From: Cognatundibacterium luofuense | Lineage (GTDB): Bacteria > Pseudomonadota > Gammaproteobacteria > Burkholderiales > Burkholderiaceae_D | Assembly: GCF_018139685.1 (NCBI RefSeq) | Contig: NZ_JAGSPN010000010.1 | Location: 115,922 to 179,921, forward strand | DNA: 64,000 bases | Reading direction: 5' to 3' | Shown here: positions 10,489-19,836 of the stretch, piece after piece | How the letters are laid out: each line of letters opens with the position of its first letter | Position numbering within the stretch: the stretch's first letter is position 1 | Translations under genes and position numbers: made by a program | Notes under the pieces: model-generated | Told to the model about the DNA's origin: nothing | The model's input: the letters and a program-made list of their open reading frames with translations, nothing else | Database searches by the model: none

Positions 10489-11813
10489 CGCGATTTGTGC
10501 AGGAACCCATCGCATCGGTATTGTTAAGACAATTATTTAAATGGGTCATTCTTTGTGTGGTGCTGTTCAGCACGCTGCAGGGCTGGCTGAATTATCGCGC
10601 GGGCGAAGAAAAATTCGAAACCGCCGTGCGTAGCGTCGCCGAAACCCATTTGCCGCTGTTGTCCGTAGCTATCTGGGACATCGAGCCGCAAACCATCGAA
10701 AAACAAATGGGATTGTTACTGAACAGTCCGGATGTTGCCTGGGTGGCGATTTACACCAGTACAGGTAAAGTATTTACGCAAGGCAGCAAAGATAAGCTGT
10801 CACAGAGCCAGACCCTGCGTATGGATATTCCCGCGCCGATGGCCAGCAATGGCAGCGTCGGTACGCTGGAACTGGTACTCGATAAAAGCAGCCTGCGTTC
10901 TGAGCTGATCCGTAATCTGATTATCGCCGTGCTGGAAATTCTTGTGCTGGGGCTGGTGTTATTGTTTGCCGTGGCAAAAATTCTCAAGCGTGATCTGGAG
11001 CAGCCACTGCATGAGCTGGCAGCCTATGTGCGTAAGCTGGAAGCCAATCAGCTGGGCGCAGTGTTCAGCCTGCATCGCCGTAAGCGGCACGGTTACAACG
11101 AGATTGATCTGGTCGTCGATGGTTTTCGTGAAATGCAAAACAGTCTGCAGCGGCATATCCGCGATCAGGATCAGCTGGTAATGGAGCGCACGCAGCAATT
11201 GGAAAAAGCGCTGGCTACGCTGAAAACCTTGTCGAATACGGATGCGCTGACTCAGGTGTTTAACCGTCAGTATTTTAATGAGCAGATGCCGGCAGAACTG
11301 ACACGCGCATTGCGTCATGGTCGTCCGGTATCAGTGATTTTTTGCGATATTGATTTTTTTAAACAGGTCAATGACACCTATGGTCATGCGATTGGTGACC
11401 GTGTACTGATTACCTTTGCCGGACTGGTCAGACAGAGTCTGTATGCAGACCGCGACTGGCTGACGCGTTACGGCGGGGAAGAATTCGTGATTGTTTTGCC
11501 GGAGACAGATCTGAACGCAGCGATGGAACGTGCAGAGCTTATCCGCAAAAAAGTAGAAAGCGACTTGCAGTTCTTTCTGGAAGATGGTCGCCATTTCAGC
11601 GTCACGTCCAGTTTCGGTGTCGCTGTCATGGATAGTCAGGACAGTGTGGATACACTGATGAAGCGCGCTGACCTTTGTTTGTATGAAGCAAAGCAAAATG
11701 GCCGTAATCAGGTACGCCCGGTTGTGCAGCGCCGTTCAGCCGCTCCGGTATTTCAGGTTCATGCACCGCAGGTAGATGGCTGGCAAAACAGCCGCGGTGG
11801 TACGGAGCGTTGA
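10485..11813 (+). CDS. Membrane diguanylate cyclase (GGDEF) with periplasmic sensor and HAMP-like linker
   Basis: In this 442-residue protein, one transmembrane helix near residues 15-35 is followed by a periplasmic domain of about 110 residues. A second helix lies at about 145-165. A HAMP-like and coiled linker leads to a GGDEF domain (about 255-415). The active-site motif RYGGEEF is intact (GGEEF at 330-334), as is the upstream FCDIDFFKQVNDTYGHAIGD, so the domain should make cyclic di-GMP. The inhibitory I-site is degenerate: the expected RxxD reads ADRD (321-324), so Arg is missing and product feedback may be lost. Start and stop codons overlap the binding-protein gene (ATGA), which suggests translational coupling and a joint sensing role. 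Confidence 0.92.
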   Translation: MTRFVQEPIASVLLRQLFKWVILCVVLFSTLQGWLNYRAGEEKFETAVRSVAETHLPLLSVAIWDIEPQTIEKQMGLLLNSPDVAWVAIYTSTGKVFTQGSKDKLSQSQTLRMDIPAPMASNGSVGTLELVLDKSSLRSELIRNLIIAVLEILVLGLVLLFAVAKILKRDLEQPLHELAAYVRKLEANQLGAVFSLHRRKRHGYNEIDLVVDGFREMQNSLQRHIRDQDQLVMERTQQLEKALATLKTLSNTDALTQVFNRQYFNEQMPAELTRALRHGRPVSVIFCDIDFFKQVNDTYGHAIGDRVLITFAGLVRQSLYADRDWLTRYGGEEFVIVLPETDLNAAMERAELIRKKVESDLQFFLEDGRHFSVTSSFGVAVMDSQDSVDTLMKRADLCLYEAKQNGRNQVRPVVQRRSAAPVFQVHAPQVDGWQNSRGGTER

Positions 11814-11858
11814 TTTGCCTTGTAGGGGGCAATCGCAAAATGTGCTAAGGTGACGCCC

Positions 11859-12266
11859 ATGCTGAATGTGTCCCGTCGATTATTGCTGTGTTTGCTGATG
11901 CTGGTTTTGCCTTTGCAAAGCCTGTTTGCATTCGCACATGCCAGTTGTCTGCCGGTGTCAGCATCTGATGTTGCGGTGATTCCGGCAGCGCCTGATATGA
12001 CAGGCATGGCTGCACATCACTGTGATGAAATGCAGACTACAAACGCGACAGACCACAAGGTCAAAACAAAACTGTCTCCCGTAAAAGCACATGCCAAAAC
12101 CGGGGGCTGTCATCAGCTATCGCCATGCTGTACTGCGCTTGCATTTCTGAATCCTCCTTCTCTGACATTGCCGCAACCGGCTTCCGGCGTGGCTGTTTTT
12201 CCGGTTGCTGAACTGCCGCGTTCAGTCACACCTTCCGTTCCTGTACCGCCACCACGGCAAAGCTGA
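11859..12266 (+). CDS. Small exported His/Cys-containing protein, CopL-like
   Basis: The 135-residue product starts with a signal peptide (RRLLLCLLMLVLPLQSLFAFA). After it comes a short polar region with scattered His, Met and Cys (MTGMAAHHCDEMQ, GGCHQLSPCC) and a Pro-rich tail. The size, export signal and metal-binding residues resemble the poorly defined CopL/DUF2946-type proteins found at the head of copper-resistance operons. The two downstream genes (TolC-like lipoprotein, multicopper oxidase) support that reading. The ATG at 11859 has AAGG 8 bases upstream. A GTG at 11850 is less likely. Upstream, TTGCC and GGCAA (11815-11832) form a short dyad that could be regulatory. The function is inferred from context only. 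Confidence 0.6.
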   Translation: MLNVSRRLLLCLLMLVLPLQSLFAFAHASCLPVSASDVAVIPAAPDMTGMAAHHCDEMQTTNATDHKVKTKLSPVKAHAKTGGCHQLSPCCTALAFLNPPSLTLPQPASGVAVFPVAELPRSVTPSVPVPPPRQS

Positions 12267-12352
12267 TCACCGGCACTGGCCGTCTTTTTTACCGTGATTA
12301 ATTCGTGCTTACCTGCAAAGGTAATGTCACGCTTGTACAGGAATATCTTCTG

Positions 12353-13696
12353 ATGAAACTGATCTTACTGACCGGCAGCCTGCTCTTACTCAGCGGCTGT
12401 ACCGGTATGCCATCTGCGCCGCTGACCGATGCGGCTTATCTGCCGGTAACGACGCACCGCAGTGCGGCTGAAACCGGCTCCATTTTGCGCTTAGTACCCG
12501 GTGAAACGCTGCAACAAAGCGATGCAGTACAAATCGCACTGCAACAGCATCCGGCCATTCGTGCCATGTTTGCAGATGCTCAGTCCGGCGCTGCGCTGCG
12601 CGCTAAAGCGGCGTCATTGCCGGTGCCGGTATTCGGCTTTGAACGTGTGCATGCACCTGAACTGGAAATTGTGCGCAGTATCAGTCTGGGCTTGTGGGAG
12701 CTGATTTTATGGCCGCAGCGACGCCAGCAGGAACAGGCGTTGCAGTTGCAGGCCAGATTACAACTGACCAGCGAATTGACACAGCGCATTGCGGCTGCAC
12801 GGCTTGCGTGGGTCGATGCCGTGGCTGCACAGGAACAATGGCATTACGCGCAGCAGGTGGAACAGGCTGCCGCTGCTGCCGGTGAACTGGCGACAGCGAT
12901 GAAAGCCAGAGGTAATCTGAATGCGCTGAAAACCCTGCGCTACCAGCAGGGAGCGGGGGAAGCTCGTTTGCTGCGGACGCAGGCAGAGCAGCGTGCGCTG
13001 GCAACGCGGGAAGCATTGTGGCAGGCAATGGGACTGGATGCTGAAAGCGCCAAAGCCTTTCCTTTACCGGAACGTTTGCCGGATTTGCCGCAGCAGGCGA
13101 TGACCGACGCGCAACTGAACAGCCCGCAGCGTCCTCAGCGTCTGGATGTGCGTCTGGCACAGGAGCGCTGGCAGACGGCGCGCTTGCAGGCAGGACTCAG
13201 CCGCGTGGAAAGTATCGCGGATATTGGTTTGCGCGCAAAGCGCGGTGATAGTCAGGGCTGGGAAGTGGAGATTGCGCTGCCCTTGTGGGATGGCGGTGCA
13301 TTACAACGTCAGGCAGCTCAGTCCGGTGTGGAAGCTGCGCGCCAGCAAGCGCTGGCGGTGACACTGCAGGCGGCATCGGAGCAACGCGTGACCTATGCCG
13401 CATATTTACAAAGTTTTGATGCCGCGCGTCAGTACCGTGATGATCTGATTCCTGCGCGCCGCAAAATCTCAGATGAAATGTTGCTGCGTTATAACGCAAT
13501 GCAAATCTCTGTATTTGAGCTGCTGGCGGATGCCCGTGAACAAAGGATGATGGTGACTGCAGCGATTGATGCGCTGGCAAATTTCTGGCGCGCCGATGCC
13601 GCGCTGCAAGCCAGCCTGACCGGTGCACCGCTGAATGTCAGCATCAGTCCGCTTAACCGCAATACCGGCAGTGCTGCTGCCGAAGCCAGCCACTGA
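12353..13696 (+). CDS. TolC-family outer-membrane lipoprotein
   Basis: The start at 12353 gives a lipoprotein signal, MKLILLTGSLLLLSGC, with the acylated Cys at residue 16. The 447-residue product contains the two helical repeats of the outer-membrane efflux protein (OEP/TolC) family. It has long Ala/Gln-rich coiled segments and strand-like parts such as GWEVEIALPLWDGGALQRQ. Relatives form the outer-membrane channel of tripartite efflux pumps. Here no adaptor or RND pump gene is adjacent. Instead it lies between a CopL-like gene and a multicopper oxidase (14 bases downstream), a combination seen in copper-resistance clusters. Confidence 0.85.
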   Translation: MKLILLTGSLLLLSGCTGMPSAPLTDAAYLPVTTHRSAAETGSILRLVPGETLQQSDAVQIALQQHPAIRAMFADAQSGAALRAKAASLPVPVFGFERVHAPELEIVRSISLGLWELILWPQRRQQEQALQLQARLQLTSELTQRIAAARLAWVDAVAAQEQWHYAQQVEQAAAAAGELATAMKARGNLNALKTLRYQQGAGEARLLRTQAEQRALATREALWQAMGLDAESAKAFPLPERLPDLPQQAMTDAQLNSPQRPQRLDVRLAQERWQTARLQAGLSRVESIADIGLRAKRGDSQGWEVEIALPLWDGGALQRQAAQSGVEAARQQALAVTLQAASEQRVTYAAYLQSFDAARQYRDDLIPARRKISDEMLLRYNAMQISVFELLADAREQRMMVTAAIDALANFWRADAALQASLTGAPLNVSISPLNRNTGSAAAEASH

Positions 13697-13710
13697 ATAC
13701 GGAGAACAGC

Positions 13711-15153
13711 ATGAATCAACGTAGACAATTTTTTAAACTGGCCGGTCTGACCGGTGCAGCCGTCGCCAGCGCTGTTGTCAGCCGTGTTGCCATGGCCGGA
13801 TTGCCGGAGCCGGTGATACGCTCCGGCCCCGAAACCGCCGCACCGTATCTGCCGCCGGACGGCCGCCCGTACCGCCCTGTAGTCACGCTGAATGGCTGGA
13901 CTTTACCGTGGCGCATGAACAAAGGTGTTAAAGAGTTCCATCTGATTGCAGAACCGGTCATGCGTGAATTTGCGCCGGGCATGACCGTGCAGTTATGGGG
14001 GTATAACGGACAAAGTCCGGGGCCGACGATCGAAGTCGTGGAAGGCGATCAGGTCAGGATTTTTGTGACCAACCGTTTGCCGGAACACACCAGTATGCAC
14101 TGGCATGGTCAGCGTTTGCCGAATGGTATGGATGGCGTTTCCGGTCTGACGCAGCCACCGATTCCGCCGGGAAAAACCTTTGTATATGAATTCACCGCGC
14201 GGCGTCCGGGGACGTTTATGTACCATCCGCATGCCGATGAAATGACCCAAATGGCGATGGGGATGATGGGCGCATGGGTGACACATCCTAAACATCCGCA
14301 TCCGCAGATTGATCAGGTGGACCGCGACTTCATCTTTCTGATCAATGCCTATGATGTGGAGCCTGGCGCTTCGGTGCCGAATATCATGACCATGAACGAT
14401 TTTAATCTCTGGTCATGGAACAGCCGCGTGTTTCCGGGTATCGACAGTCTGCCTGTACGGCAGGGCGATAAAGTGCGTATCCGGGTCGGTAATCTGACCA
14501 TGACCAATCACCCGATTCATATTCATGGTCACGAATTTACGGTGACTGGCACCGATGGTGGCCCGGTGCCGAAAACAGCGCGCTGGCCTGAAGTCACCAC
14601 CGATGTCGGTGTCGGACAAATGCGTCAGATTGAATTCGTTGCGGATGAATTGGGCGACTGGGCTTTCCACTGCCATAAAAGCCATCACACCATGAATGCA
14701 ATGGGACATAATCTGCCGACCATGATCGGTGTTGATCAGCGCGCAGTCGCCAGAAAAATCCATCAGCTGATTCCGGGTTATATGGCGATGGGCAGCAACG
14801 GTATGGCGGAAATGGGGATGATGGAAATGCCGCTGCCTGAGAACACTCTGCCGATGATGAGCGGCGAAGGGCCTTTCGGTTCGCTGGAGATGGGCGGCAT
14901 GTTTACCGTGCTGAAAGTGCGCAAAGATCAGAAACCGGGTGATTACACCGATCCCGGCTGGTATCAAGCGCCGGAGCACACGCGGGCGCGTTTGTATGAA
15001 GGGCCTTTACCGGAATCGCTGCGCCAGAAATCCATGACGGATGCAGGTAAAGCTGCGGATGTGCACAGCGGACATCAGGGACACGCCATGCCGGAAAAAG
15101 CCAGTGAAGACGCGGCACTGAAAGTAGTGAAGCCGCGTCAGCATCAGCACTGA
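13711..15153 (+). CDS. Periplasmic multicopper oxidase with Tat signal
   Basis: The 480-residue enzyme begins with a twin-arginine signal (NQRRQFFKLAGLTGAA) for folded export. All four copper-ligand motifs are visible: HWHG at 130-133, HPHAD at 172-176, HPIHIHGH from 267, and HCHKSHHTMNAM at 320-331. The last provides the type 1 Cys, His and Met. After the oxidase core comes a Met-rich region (about 355-405, many MxM and MxxM patterns) and a His-rich C-terminus ending HQHQH, both likely copper-binding. Such enzymes oxidise Cu(I) to Cu(II) in the periplasm. It is shorter than classic CopA. It is cotranscribed with the TolC-like gene. Confidence 0.92.
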   Translation: MNQRRQFFKLAGLTGAAVASAVVSRVAMAGLPEPVIRSGPETAAPYLPPDGRPYRPVVTLNGWTLPWRMNKGVKEFHLIAEPVMREFAPGMTVQLWGYNGQSPGPTIEVVEGDQVRIFVTNRLPEHTSMHWHGQRLPNGMDGVSGLTQPPIPPGKTFVYEFTARRPGTFMYHPHADEMTQMAMGMMGAWVTHPKHPHPQIDQVDRDFIFLINAYDVEPGASVPNIMTMNDFNLWSWNSRVFPGIDSLPVRQGDKVRIRVGNLTMTNHPIHIHGHEFTVTGTDGGPVPKTARWPEVTTDVGVGQMRQIEFVADELGDWAFHCHKSHHTMNAMGHNLPTMIGVDQRAVARKIHQLIPGYMAMGSNGMAEMGMMEMPLPENTLPMMSGEGPFGSLEMGGMFTVLKVRKDQKPGDYTDPGWYQAPEHTRARLYEGPLPESLRQKSMTDAGKAADVHSGHQGHAMPEKASEDAALKVVKPRQHQH

Positions 15154-15603
15154 TCAGCGTACCGCGGGCGGTTCCGGCGGCGGCAGCATCGCTTCCAGTT
15201 CCGCCACACTGCTGAGAATTTCTGTTGTACTCCAGTTGCGCGTCAGCCAGATCGTCAGGGCACTGACGGCGAGCTGGCGCGCAGCCGGATTAATAGCGGA
15301 ACCGCTTTGCCGGAAGTGGTGAGCTGCAATGCGTCCTGCGAACAGCGTCATTGGTTCCGGCATTTGATCCGCGGTCAGAATATAGCTGACCGGATTCAGT
15401 TTCTGGTCTTGCGGTGCGCCCTGAAAACCGGCTTTATCCCACAGCGCCTGCTGGTCGCGGATAGAAATCAGTCTGGCCGGTTTGTCCGGCATTTTGCTGA
15501 AGCTGCTCAGCCCGAACTGATACAGGCTCCACGGAATGCCGTGTACGACTAACAGCAGAAAGCCGACTGTCAGGCTGATGCGTTTTACCCATCGCAGATT
15601 CAT
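15154..15603 (-). CDS. Small membrane-anchored protein of unknown function, coupled to gluQ
   Basis: Starting at 15603, with GGGGA 5 bases upstream, the product has 149 residues. An N-terminal hydrophobic segment (residues 7-24, [16 protein letters not shown]) is an uncleaved anchor or signal. The rest is soluble and ends in a Pro-rich tail (LPPPEPPAV). I do not recognise a family. The ATG overlaps the gluQ stop by 4 bases (ATGA), so it is translated together with gluQ. Its 3' end faces the multicopper oxidase without an intervening terminator. Confidence 0.65.
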   Translation of the reverse strand: MNLRWVKRISLTVGFLLLVVHGIPWSLYQFGLSSFSKMPDKPARLISIRDQQALWDKAGFQGAPQDQKLNPVSYILTADQMPEPMTLFAGRIAAHHFRQSGSAINPAARQLAVSALTIWLTRNWSTTEILSSVAELEAMLPPPEPPAVR

Positions 15604-16493
15604 AATTTCCCCAGATATTGTGCTGCCCATGCAGCTGTGGCGGCTTGCCAGAATTGTTCGGTTGTGAGGATGCCGGACGGTAGTGATAAACCCAGAAAGC
15701 CGGCAGCCGGCATCAGTGCTTCCGGTAACAAATCATTATCGCCGCGGTCAAACGCGATTGCACCGGTTTGTTTGGATAATTTTTCACCACCCGGATTATT
15801 CACCACAGGAACGTGCAGATACTGCGGTGTCGGCAGCGCCAGACATTCCTGCAGATACAACTGTCTGGCTGTGGAATCGGTCAGGTCTGCGCCGCGCACA
15901 ATGTGAGTGATGTTCTGAGCACCGTCGTCTACCACCACCGCCAGTTGATAAGCCCAGAAACCATCGGCACGTTTTAATACAAAGTCGCCGACTTCAGCGG
16001 ACAAATCCTGCTGCAAAGGGCCGAGCAGGCGATCGGTGAAATGCCTGATTGCTGCTTCGCCATCCGGCACCCGTAAGCGCCATGCGCGCGGACTGCGGCC
16101 TGTTGCCAGACCGTTGCGGCAAGTGCCCGGATACACAAGGCTGGCGCTGTCACCAAGCCGCAGACGCGAATCGGCAATTTCACGACGCGAACAGCCGCAC
16201 GGATACACCAGCGTCCCCAGTTGCTGTAAAGCGGCTTCGTACAAAGGCTGACGCTGACTTTGCCAGACGACGTCGCCATCCCAGTGCATGCCGCAGCGCT
16301 GCAGGGTTTGCAGAATGGCGTGATCGGCGCCTGCGACATTGCGGTCGAAATCCAGATCTTCGATACGGACTAACCAGTGTCCGTGATGCGCGCGCGCATC
16401 CAGATAACTGGCCATCGCCGCGACCAGTGATCCCATGTGTAAAGGGCCGGTAGGCGAGGGCGCAAACCGGCCGGTGTAAGCAGTAACAGTCAT
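15600..16493 (-). CDS. gluQ: Glutamyl-Q tRNA(Asp) synthetase
   Basis: The protein has 297 residues, the length of GluQ-RS, which is a GluRS-like catalytic core without the anticodon-binding half. It glutamylates queuosine in the anticodon of tRNA-Asp. The N-terminus has [19 protein letters not shown], where HMGS stands for the class I HIGH motif. CGCSRRE and a later YPGTC supply zinc-binding cysteines. The KMSKS equivalent reads EKLSKQTG. It lies 8 bases downstream of a LysR-type regulator gene and is followed by an overlapping small gene, so these may form one transcript. Confidence 0.95.
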   Translation of the reverse strand: MTVTAYTGRFAPSPTGPLHMGSLVAAMASYLDARAHHGHWLVRIEDLDFDRNVAGADHAILQTLQRCGMHWDGDVVWQSQRQPLYEAALQQLGTLVYPCGCSRREIADSRLRLGDSASLVYPGTCRNGLATGRSPRAWRLRVPDGEAAIRHFTDRLLGPLQQDLSAEVGDFVLKRADGFWAYQLAVVVDDGAQNITHIVRGADLTDSTARQLYLQECLALPTPQYLHVPVVNNPGGEKLSKQTGAIAFDRGDNDLLPEALMPAAGFLGLSLPSGILTTEQFWQAATAAWAAQYLGKL

Positions 16494-16501
16494 GTTGTTT
16501 C

Positions 16502-17422
16502 TTATTGATAGCCCAGCAAATGGTGTTGCACTGCCGGATCACTCAGTTTATCGACAAACCAGCGCAGAGCTTTACCCCGGTGGCTGCTGCGCCAGACTAA
16601 GCGGTTGCTGCCTGTGGGTTTGCTGTTGACGGTTTGTTTTTCGATCAGGCTCCGGTTTTGCAGATGCGGCATCGCCAGCCTGCGCGGTAAATGACCGCAT
16701 CCGAGCCCTGCCAGTTGCGCTGCCAGCTTAGCCTCCAGCGTCGGCACCGTCAGCACATCCTGTCCGCTGAACAAGCCCGCGGTCATCGACGGCAGCTCGC
16801 GACCGGTGTCGCCGACGGCAATTGCACGGTGCGCCTGAATCACGCTGGCAGGTAAGGGATCAGGGATCGCCGCCAGCGGATGTCCGGGCGCAACGGCAAA
16901 TACCCAGTCGATATCGCCCAGTAATCTGGTCTGAAATTCACCCTGCATGCGTATGGTTTCCGGCCCGTCGTAGGCAGCGCCAATCGCCAGATCAGCACGA
17001 CCCGACGCCATAGCTTCCCAGACGCCGGACAGCACTTCCTGCGAAATCCGCAGGCGGGTACCGCATTCCTGCTGTTCAAATTCACGGATCAGCGGAATCA
17101 GGTCTTCAAAGCGGATGATGCCGTCGATCACGATACGGAATTCGGCTTCCCAGCCTTTGGCGGTGCGCCGCACCTGATTTTCCAGTTGTTGCGCGGCTTG
17201 CAGCAAGTGCCTGCCCTGCAGCAGCAATTCTTCGCCCGCTTCGGTCAGCCGTGCTTTATGCCCGCGCCGGTCAAACAGCAGTACATCCAGATCATCTTCC
17301 AGCTTGCGCACGCTGTAAGTGATGGCGGAAGGCACTTTATCCAGTGCTTCGGCGGCGGCTGCGAAGCTGCCTTTACGGGCAATGGCGTCCACAATCTGCA
17401 GGGATTCCAGCGTCAGATTCAT
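16502..17422 (-). CDS. LysR-type transcriptional regulator
   Basis: From the ATG at 17422 the protein has 306 residues, usual for the family. An upstream in-frame start would add 20 residues of poor quality. The N-terminal winged helix-turn-helix is clear: [20 protein letters not shown] followed by [20 protein letters not shown]. It is followed by a substrate-binding domain. It is divergent from the pirin gene with 106 bases between starts. LysR regulators often control the divergent gene, so it may regulate the pirin and flavodoxin genes in response to an unknown effector. Confidence 0.93.
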   Translation of the reverse strand: MNLTLESLQIVDAIARKGSFAAAAEALDKVPSAITYSVRKLEDDLDVLLFDRRGHKARLTEAGEELLLQGRHLLQAAQQLENQVRRTAKGWEAEFRIVIDGIIRFEDLIPLIREFEQQECGTRLRISQEVLSGVWEAMASGRADLAIGAAYDGPETIRMQGEFQTRLLGDIDWVFAVAPGHPLAAIPDPLPASVIQAHRAIAVGDTGRELPSMTAGLFSGQDVLTVPTLEAKLAAQLAGLGCGHLPRRLAMPHLQNRSLIEKQTVNSKPTGSNRLVWRSSHRGKALRWFVDKLSDPAVQHHLLGYQ

Positions 17423-17528
17423 AGAGTTCAAAAAATTTGAATGATTTCGTGCAAATTTACCCCTCAACTCCGTGGACGACAAGAGCTATAGTGCATCTCA
17501 GCAATCAATTTTTTTGAACAGGTGACGT

Positions 17529-18236
17529 ATGAAAGCAATCCGATTAGCGCAGGACCGTGGTTACGCCGAACATGGCTGGCTGAAATCCTTCCATAGTTTT
17601 TCGTTTGCGGAGTACTACGATCCGCGTTTCATGGGCTTTGGCCCGCTGCGGGTGATTAACGATGACTGGATCGCGCCGGGCATGGGTTTTGGTACCCATC
17701 CGCATCAGAACATGGAAATCATCACCTATGTGCTGGATGGTGCGATTGCGCACAAAGACAGCATGGGCAATGGCAGCACGATTCTGCCGGGCAATGTGCA
17801 GTACATGAGCGCCGGCACCGGCGTGCGTCACTCGGAATTCAATCCGGATACCAGACAGGCAACCCGCCTGCTGCAAATCTGGATACAACCGGATGTGACC
17901 GGCGTTGCACCGCGCTACGACGAAAAAGCGTTCAGCCAGGAAAGCAAAGACGGCAAGCTGGCGCTGGTGGCATCGCCGGATGGTCAGGATGGTTCGATTG
18001 CGATTCGTCAGAATGCCCGTTTGCTGATCGGTATGTTCGACGGTGCGCAAAGCCAGCAATTGCCGCTGCAGGCAGATCGTCTGACTTATGTGCATCTGGC
18101 ACGCGGTGCGCTGGAAGTGAACGGCGTCAGTATGAAAGAAGGTGATGCGCTGATGCTGGCGGAAGAAGATCTGCTGGACATCAGCAGTGGTCAGCAGGCA
18201 GAAGTTCTGGTGTTTGATTTGCCGCGTCTGGGCTGA
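17529..18236 (+). CDS. Pirin-family bicupin protein (YhhW-like)
   Basis: The 235-residue protein has the compact size of bacterial pirins such as YhhW. The metal-binding cupin residues are visible in GFGTHPHQNMEIITYVLDG with a following HKD, and in GTGVRHSEFN. Some family members degrade quercetin in vitro, but the physiological role is usually unknown. Upstream, the divergent LysR gene probably regulates it. The next gene, a flavodoxin-like reductase 128 bases downstream, may be part of the same redox-stress response. No terminator lies between them. Confidence 0.92.
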   Translation: MKAIRLAQDRGYAEHGWLKSFHSFSFAEYYDPRFMGFGPLRVINDDWIAPGMGFGTHPHQNMEIITYVLDGAIAHKDSMGNGSTILPGNVQYMSAGTGVRHSEFNPDTRQATRLLQIWIQPDVTGVAPRYDEKAFSQESKDGKLALVASPDGQDGSIAIRQNARLLIGMFDGAQSQQLPLQADRLTYVHLARGALEVNGVSMKEGDALMLAEEDLLDISSGQQAEVLVFDLPRLG

Positions 18237-18364
18237 GCGGTCGCAGTTCCGCAGTGAATGTTTTGTAACCCGTGCGGCAACACATTGCCGCTCAGACATA
18301 CCGGACCGATCAGATGTATCAGACGTATGTCATTTCTTATTGAATATTGTAAAAGGAATCCATC

Positions 18365-18940
18365 ATGAAAAAAGTCGCTATCGTATTTCACTCGGGTTAT
18401 GGTCACACTGTAAAAGCTGCTGAAGCCGTACAGGCAGGCGTGATTGCAGGTCAGGCCGAAGCGCATCTGGTCGCTATCAGCGCCGAAGGCACACTGACCG
18501 ACGACCAATGGGCCACCCTGAATACCGCTGACGCCATCGTGTTCGGCAGTCCGACCTACATGGGCATGGCTTCCTGGCAGTTTAAGAAATTTGCCGATGC
18601 CACTTCCCGTATCTGGTTCACACAAGGCTGGAAAAACAAACTGGCAGCAGGCTTCACCAATTCGGCAACCATGAATGGCGATAAAGCTTCCACCATCAAT
18701 TACCTGTTCACGCTGGCACAGCAACACGGCATGTTGTGGGTAGGCACAGGTTTGCTGCCATCCAACAGCAAAGCAGCGCAGCGTAACGACATCAACTACA
18801 TCGGCGCATCCGCTGGCCTGATGACCGTATCTCCTTCCGATTCCACACCGGAAGAAGGCCCGCTGCCGGGTGATCTGGAAACGGCAAAACTGTTTGGTCA
18901 GCGCATCGCAGAAACAGCAGCACGTTTGCTGCCAGCCTGA
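18365..18940 (+). CDS. Flavodoxin-fold NAD(P)H-dependent reductase, WrbA-like
   Basis: The 191-residue product starts with the FMN phosphate-binding loop VAIVFHSGYGHTVKAAEAV. It contains FGSPTYMGMASWQFKKFAD and LWVGTGLLPSN, characteristic of WrbA/flavodoxin-like quinone reductases. It likely reduces quinones by two electrons using FMN. An AAAAGGAAT ribosome site precedes the ATG. It follows the pirin gene and ends before a terminator hairpin. The precise subgroup is uncertain. Confidence 0.85.
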   Translation: MKKVAIVFHSGYGHTVKAAEAVQAGVIAGQAEAHLVAISAEGTLTDDQWATLNTADAIVFGSPTYMGMASWQFKKFADATSRIWFTQGWKNKLAAGFTNSATMNGDKASTINYLFTLAQQHGMLWVGTGLLPSNSKAAQRNDINYIGASAGLMTVSPSDSTPEEGPLPGDLETAKLFGQRIAETAARLLPA

Positions 18941-18959
18941 GCCGCATCGCTGTAAATCA

Positions 18960-18993
18960 AAACCGGCACGCCGTGAGGCCTGCCGGTTTTTTC
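18960..18993 (+). terminator. Intrinsic terminator after the flavodoxin-like gene
   Basis: Arms AAACCGGCA and TGCCGGTTT pair over 9 bp with a 12-base loop, followed by a T run. The convergent DUF2145 gene ends 1 base beyond it. Confidence 0.85.
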
Positions 18994-18994
18994 T

Positions 18995-19834
18995 TTATTT
19001 GCTCTCCGGCATGCCGCCGTCTATTTCCAGTGTATTGTCGGTCAGTGCATGTTCCCACATAAATTGCTGTACTGATTCCACGGTCACTGTCGCAATTTTT
19101 CCTGCCATACGATCCCCGAAAGGATGATCATCAAAGCGGATATTTGCGCGGAACATCCTTGCACCCAGTCGTGTCATGGCGGGTACATCAATCACATCCG
19201 GTTTGTATTGCATGGCTTTCAGCCAGCGCTGGGCTTCGCTGCGTTTGTGTACACGCGGATCGGCTGCTGTCGCCAGCAACTCCAGACCCCACTGATTTGA
19301 ATTCTGGTAGTGGGTGCTGAATGCATACGACAGCATATTGTATTGAGGCTCATGTAAAGACAGTGCAGTACCGTCGCTGATTTTCGCCAGCATGGCCTGT
19401 TGCAGAGTCGGTGGCGGAATCAGGATCAGGCTGCGGAATCGGAACATATCATCCAGAAAAAAATTACCCAGTCCTTCTTCAAATAAAGCAGAACTTGCGC
19501 TGCCGCACTGGTTCAGTTCATGCAGCACAAACCAGCGCCCGTCCGGCATTTTGCGAATCACGCCGAGATGGGAATACACCAGATGGTACTGACTCAGATC
19601 CTGACCGGCGCGGGCAATGATGGCGAGTTCAGCGCCGCTGTCATTCAGCGCGTCCTGCACTTTCAGTGCGAAATTCATGGCTTGCATGATTTTGCGTGCA
19701 TCCGGCGGTGCATCATCGCACGCAGTACCGGCATGGGCTGGTCGTATTTGCCAGCACAGCAGCAGACAAATCAGAAAGGTGATCAGCCGGAAAAAACGCG
19801 GGCCGGTTTCCGGCAGGGCAGGGCGGACAGACAT
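18995..19834 (-). CDS. DUF2145 exported protein
   Basis: The 279-residue protein has an N-terminal signal sequence ending AHA (about residue 35). The body matches the DUF2145 pattern: ALNDSGAELAIIARAGQDLS, YHLVYSHLGVI, VLHELNQCGSASSALFEEGL and GNFFLDDMFRF. The conserved Ser/His/Cys placement recalls papain-like NlpC/P60-type folds, but no activity is established. The ATG follows the stop of the upstream small exported protein after 2 bases, so the two are cotranslated. This pairing may be functionally meaningful. Confidence 0.85.
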   Translation of the reverse strand: MSVRPALPETGPRFFRLITFLICLLLCWQIRPAHAGTACDDAPPDARKIMQAMNFALKVQDALNDSGAELAIIARAGQDLSQYHLVYSHLGVIRKMPDGRWFVLHELNQCGSASSALFEEGLGNFFLDDMFRFRSLILIPPPTLQQAMLAKISDGTALSLHEPQYNMLSYAFSTHYQNSNQWGLELLATAADPRVHKRSEAQRWLKAMQYKPDVIDVPAMTRLGARMFRANIRFDDHPFGDRMAGKIATVTVESVQQFMWEHALTDNTLEIDGGMPESK

Positions 19835-19836
19835 GA

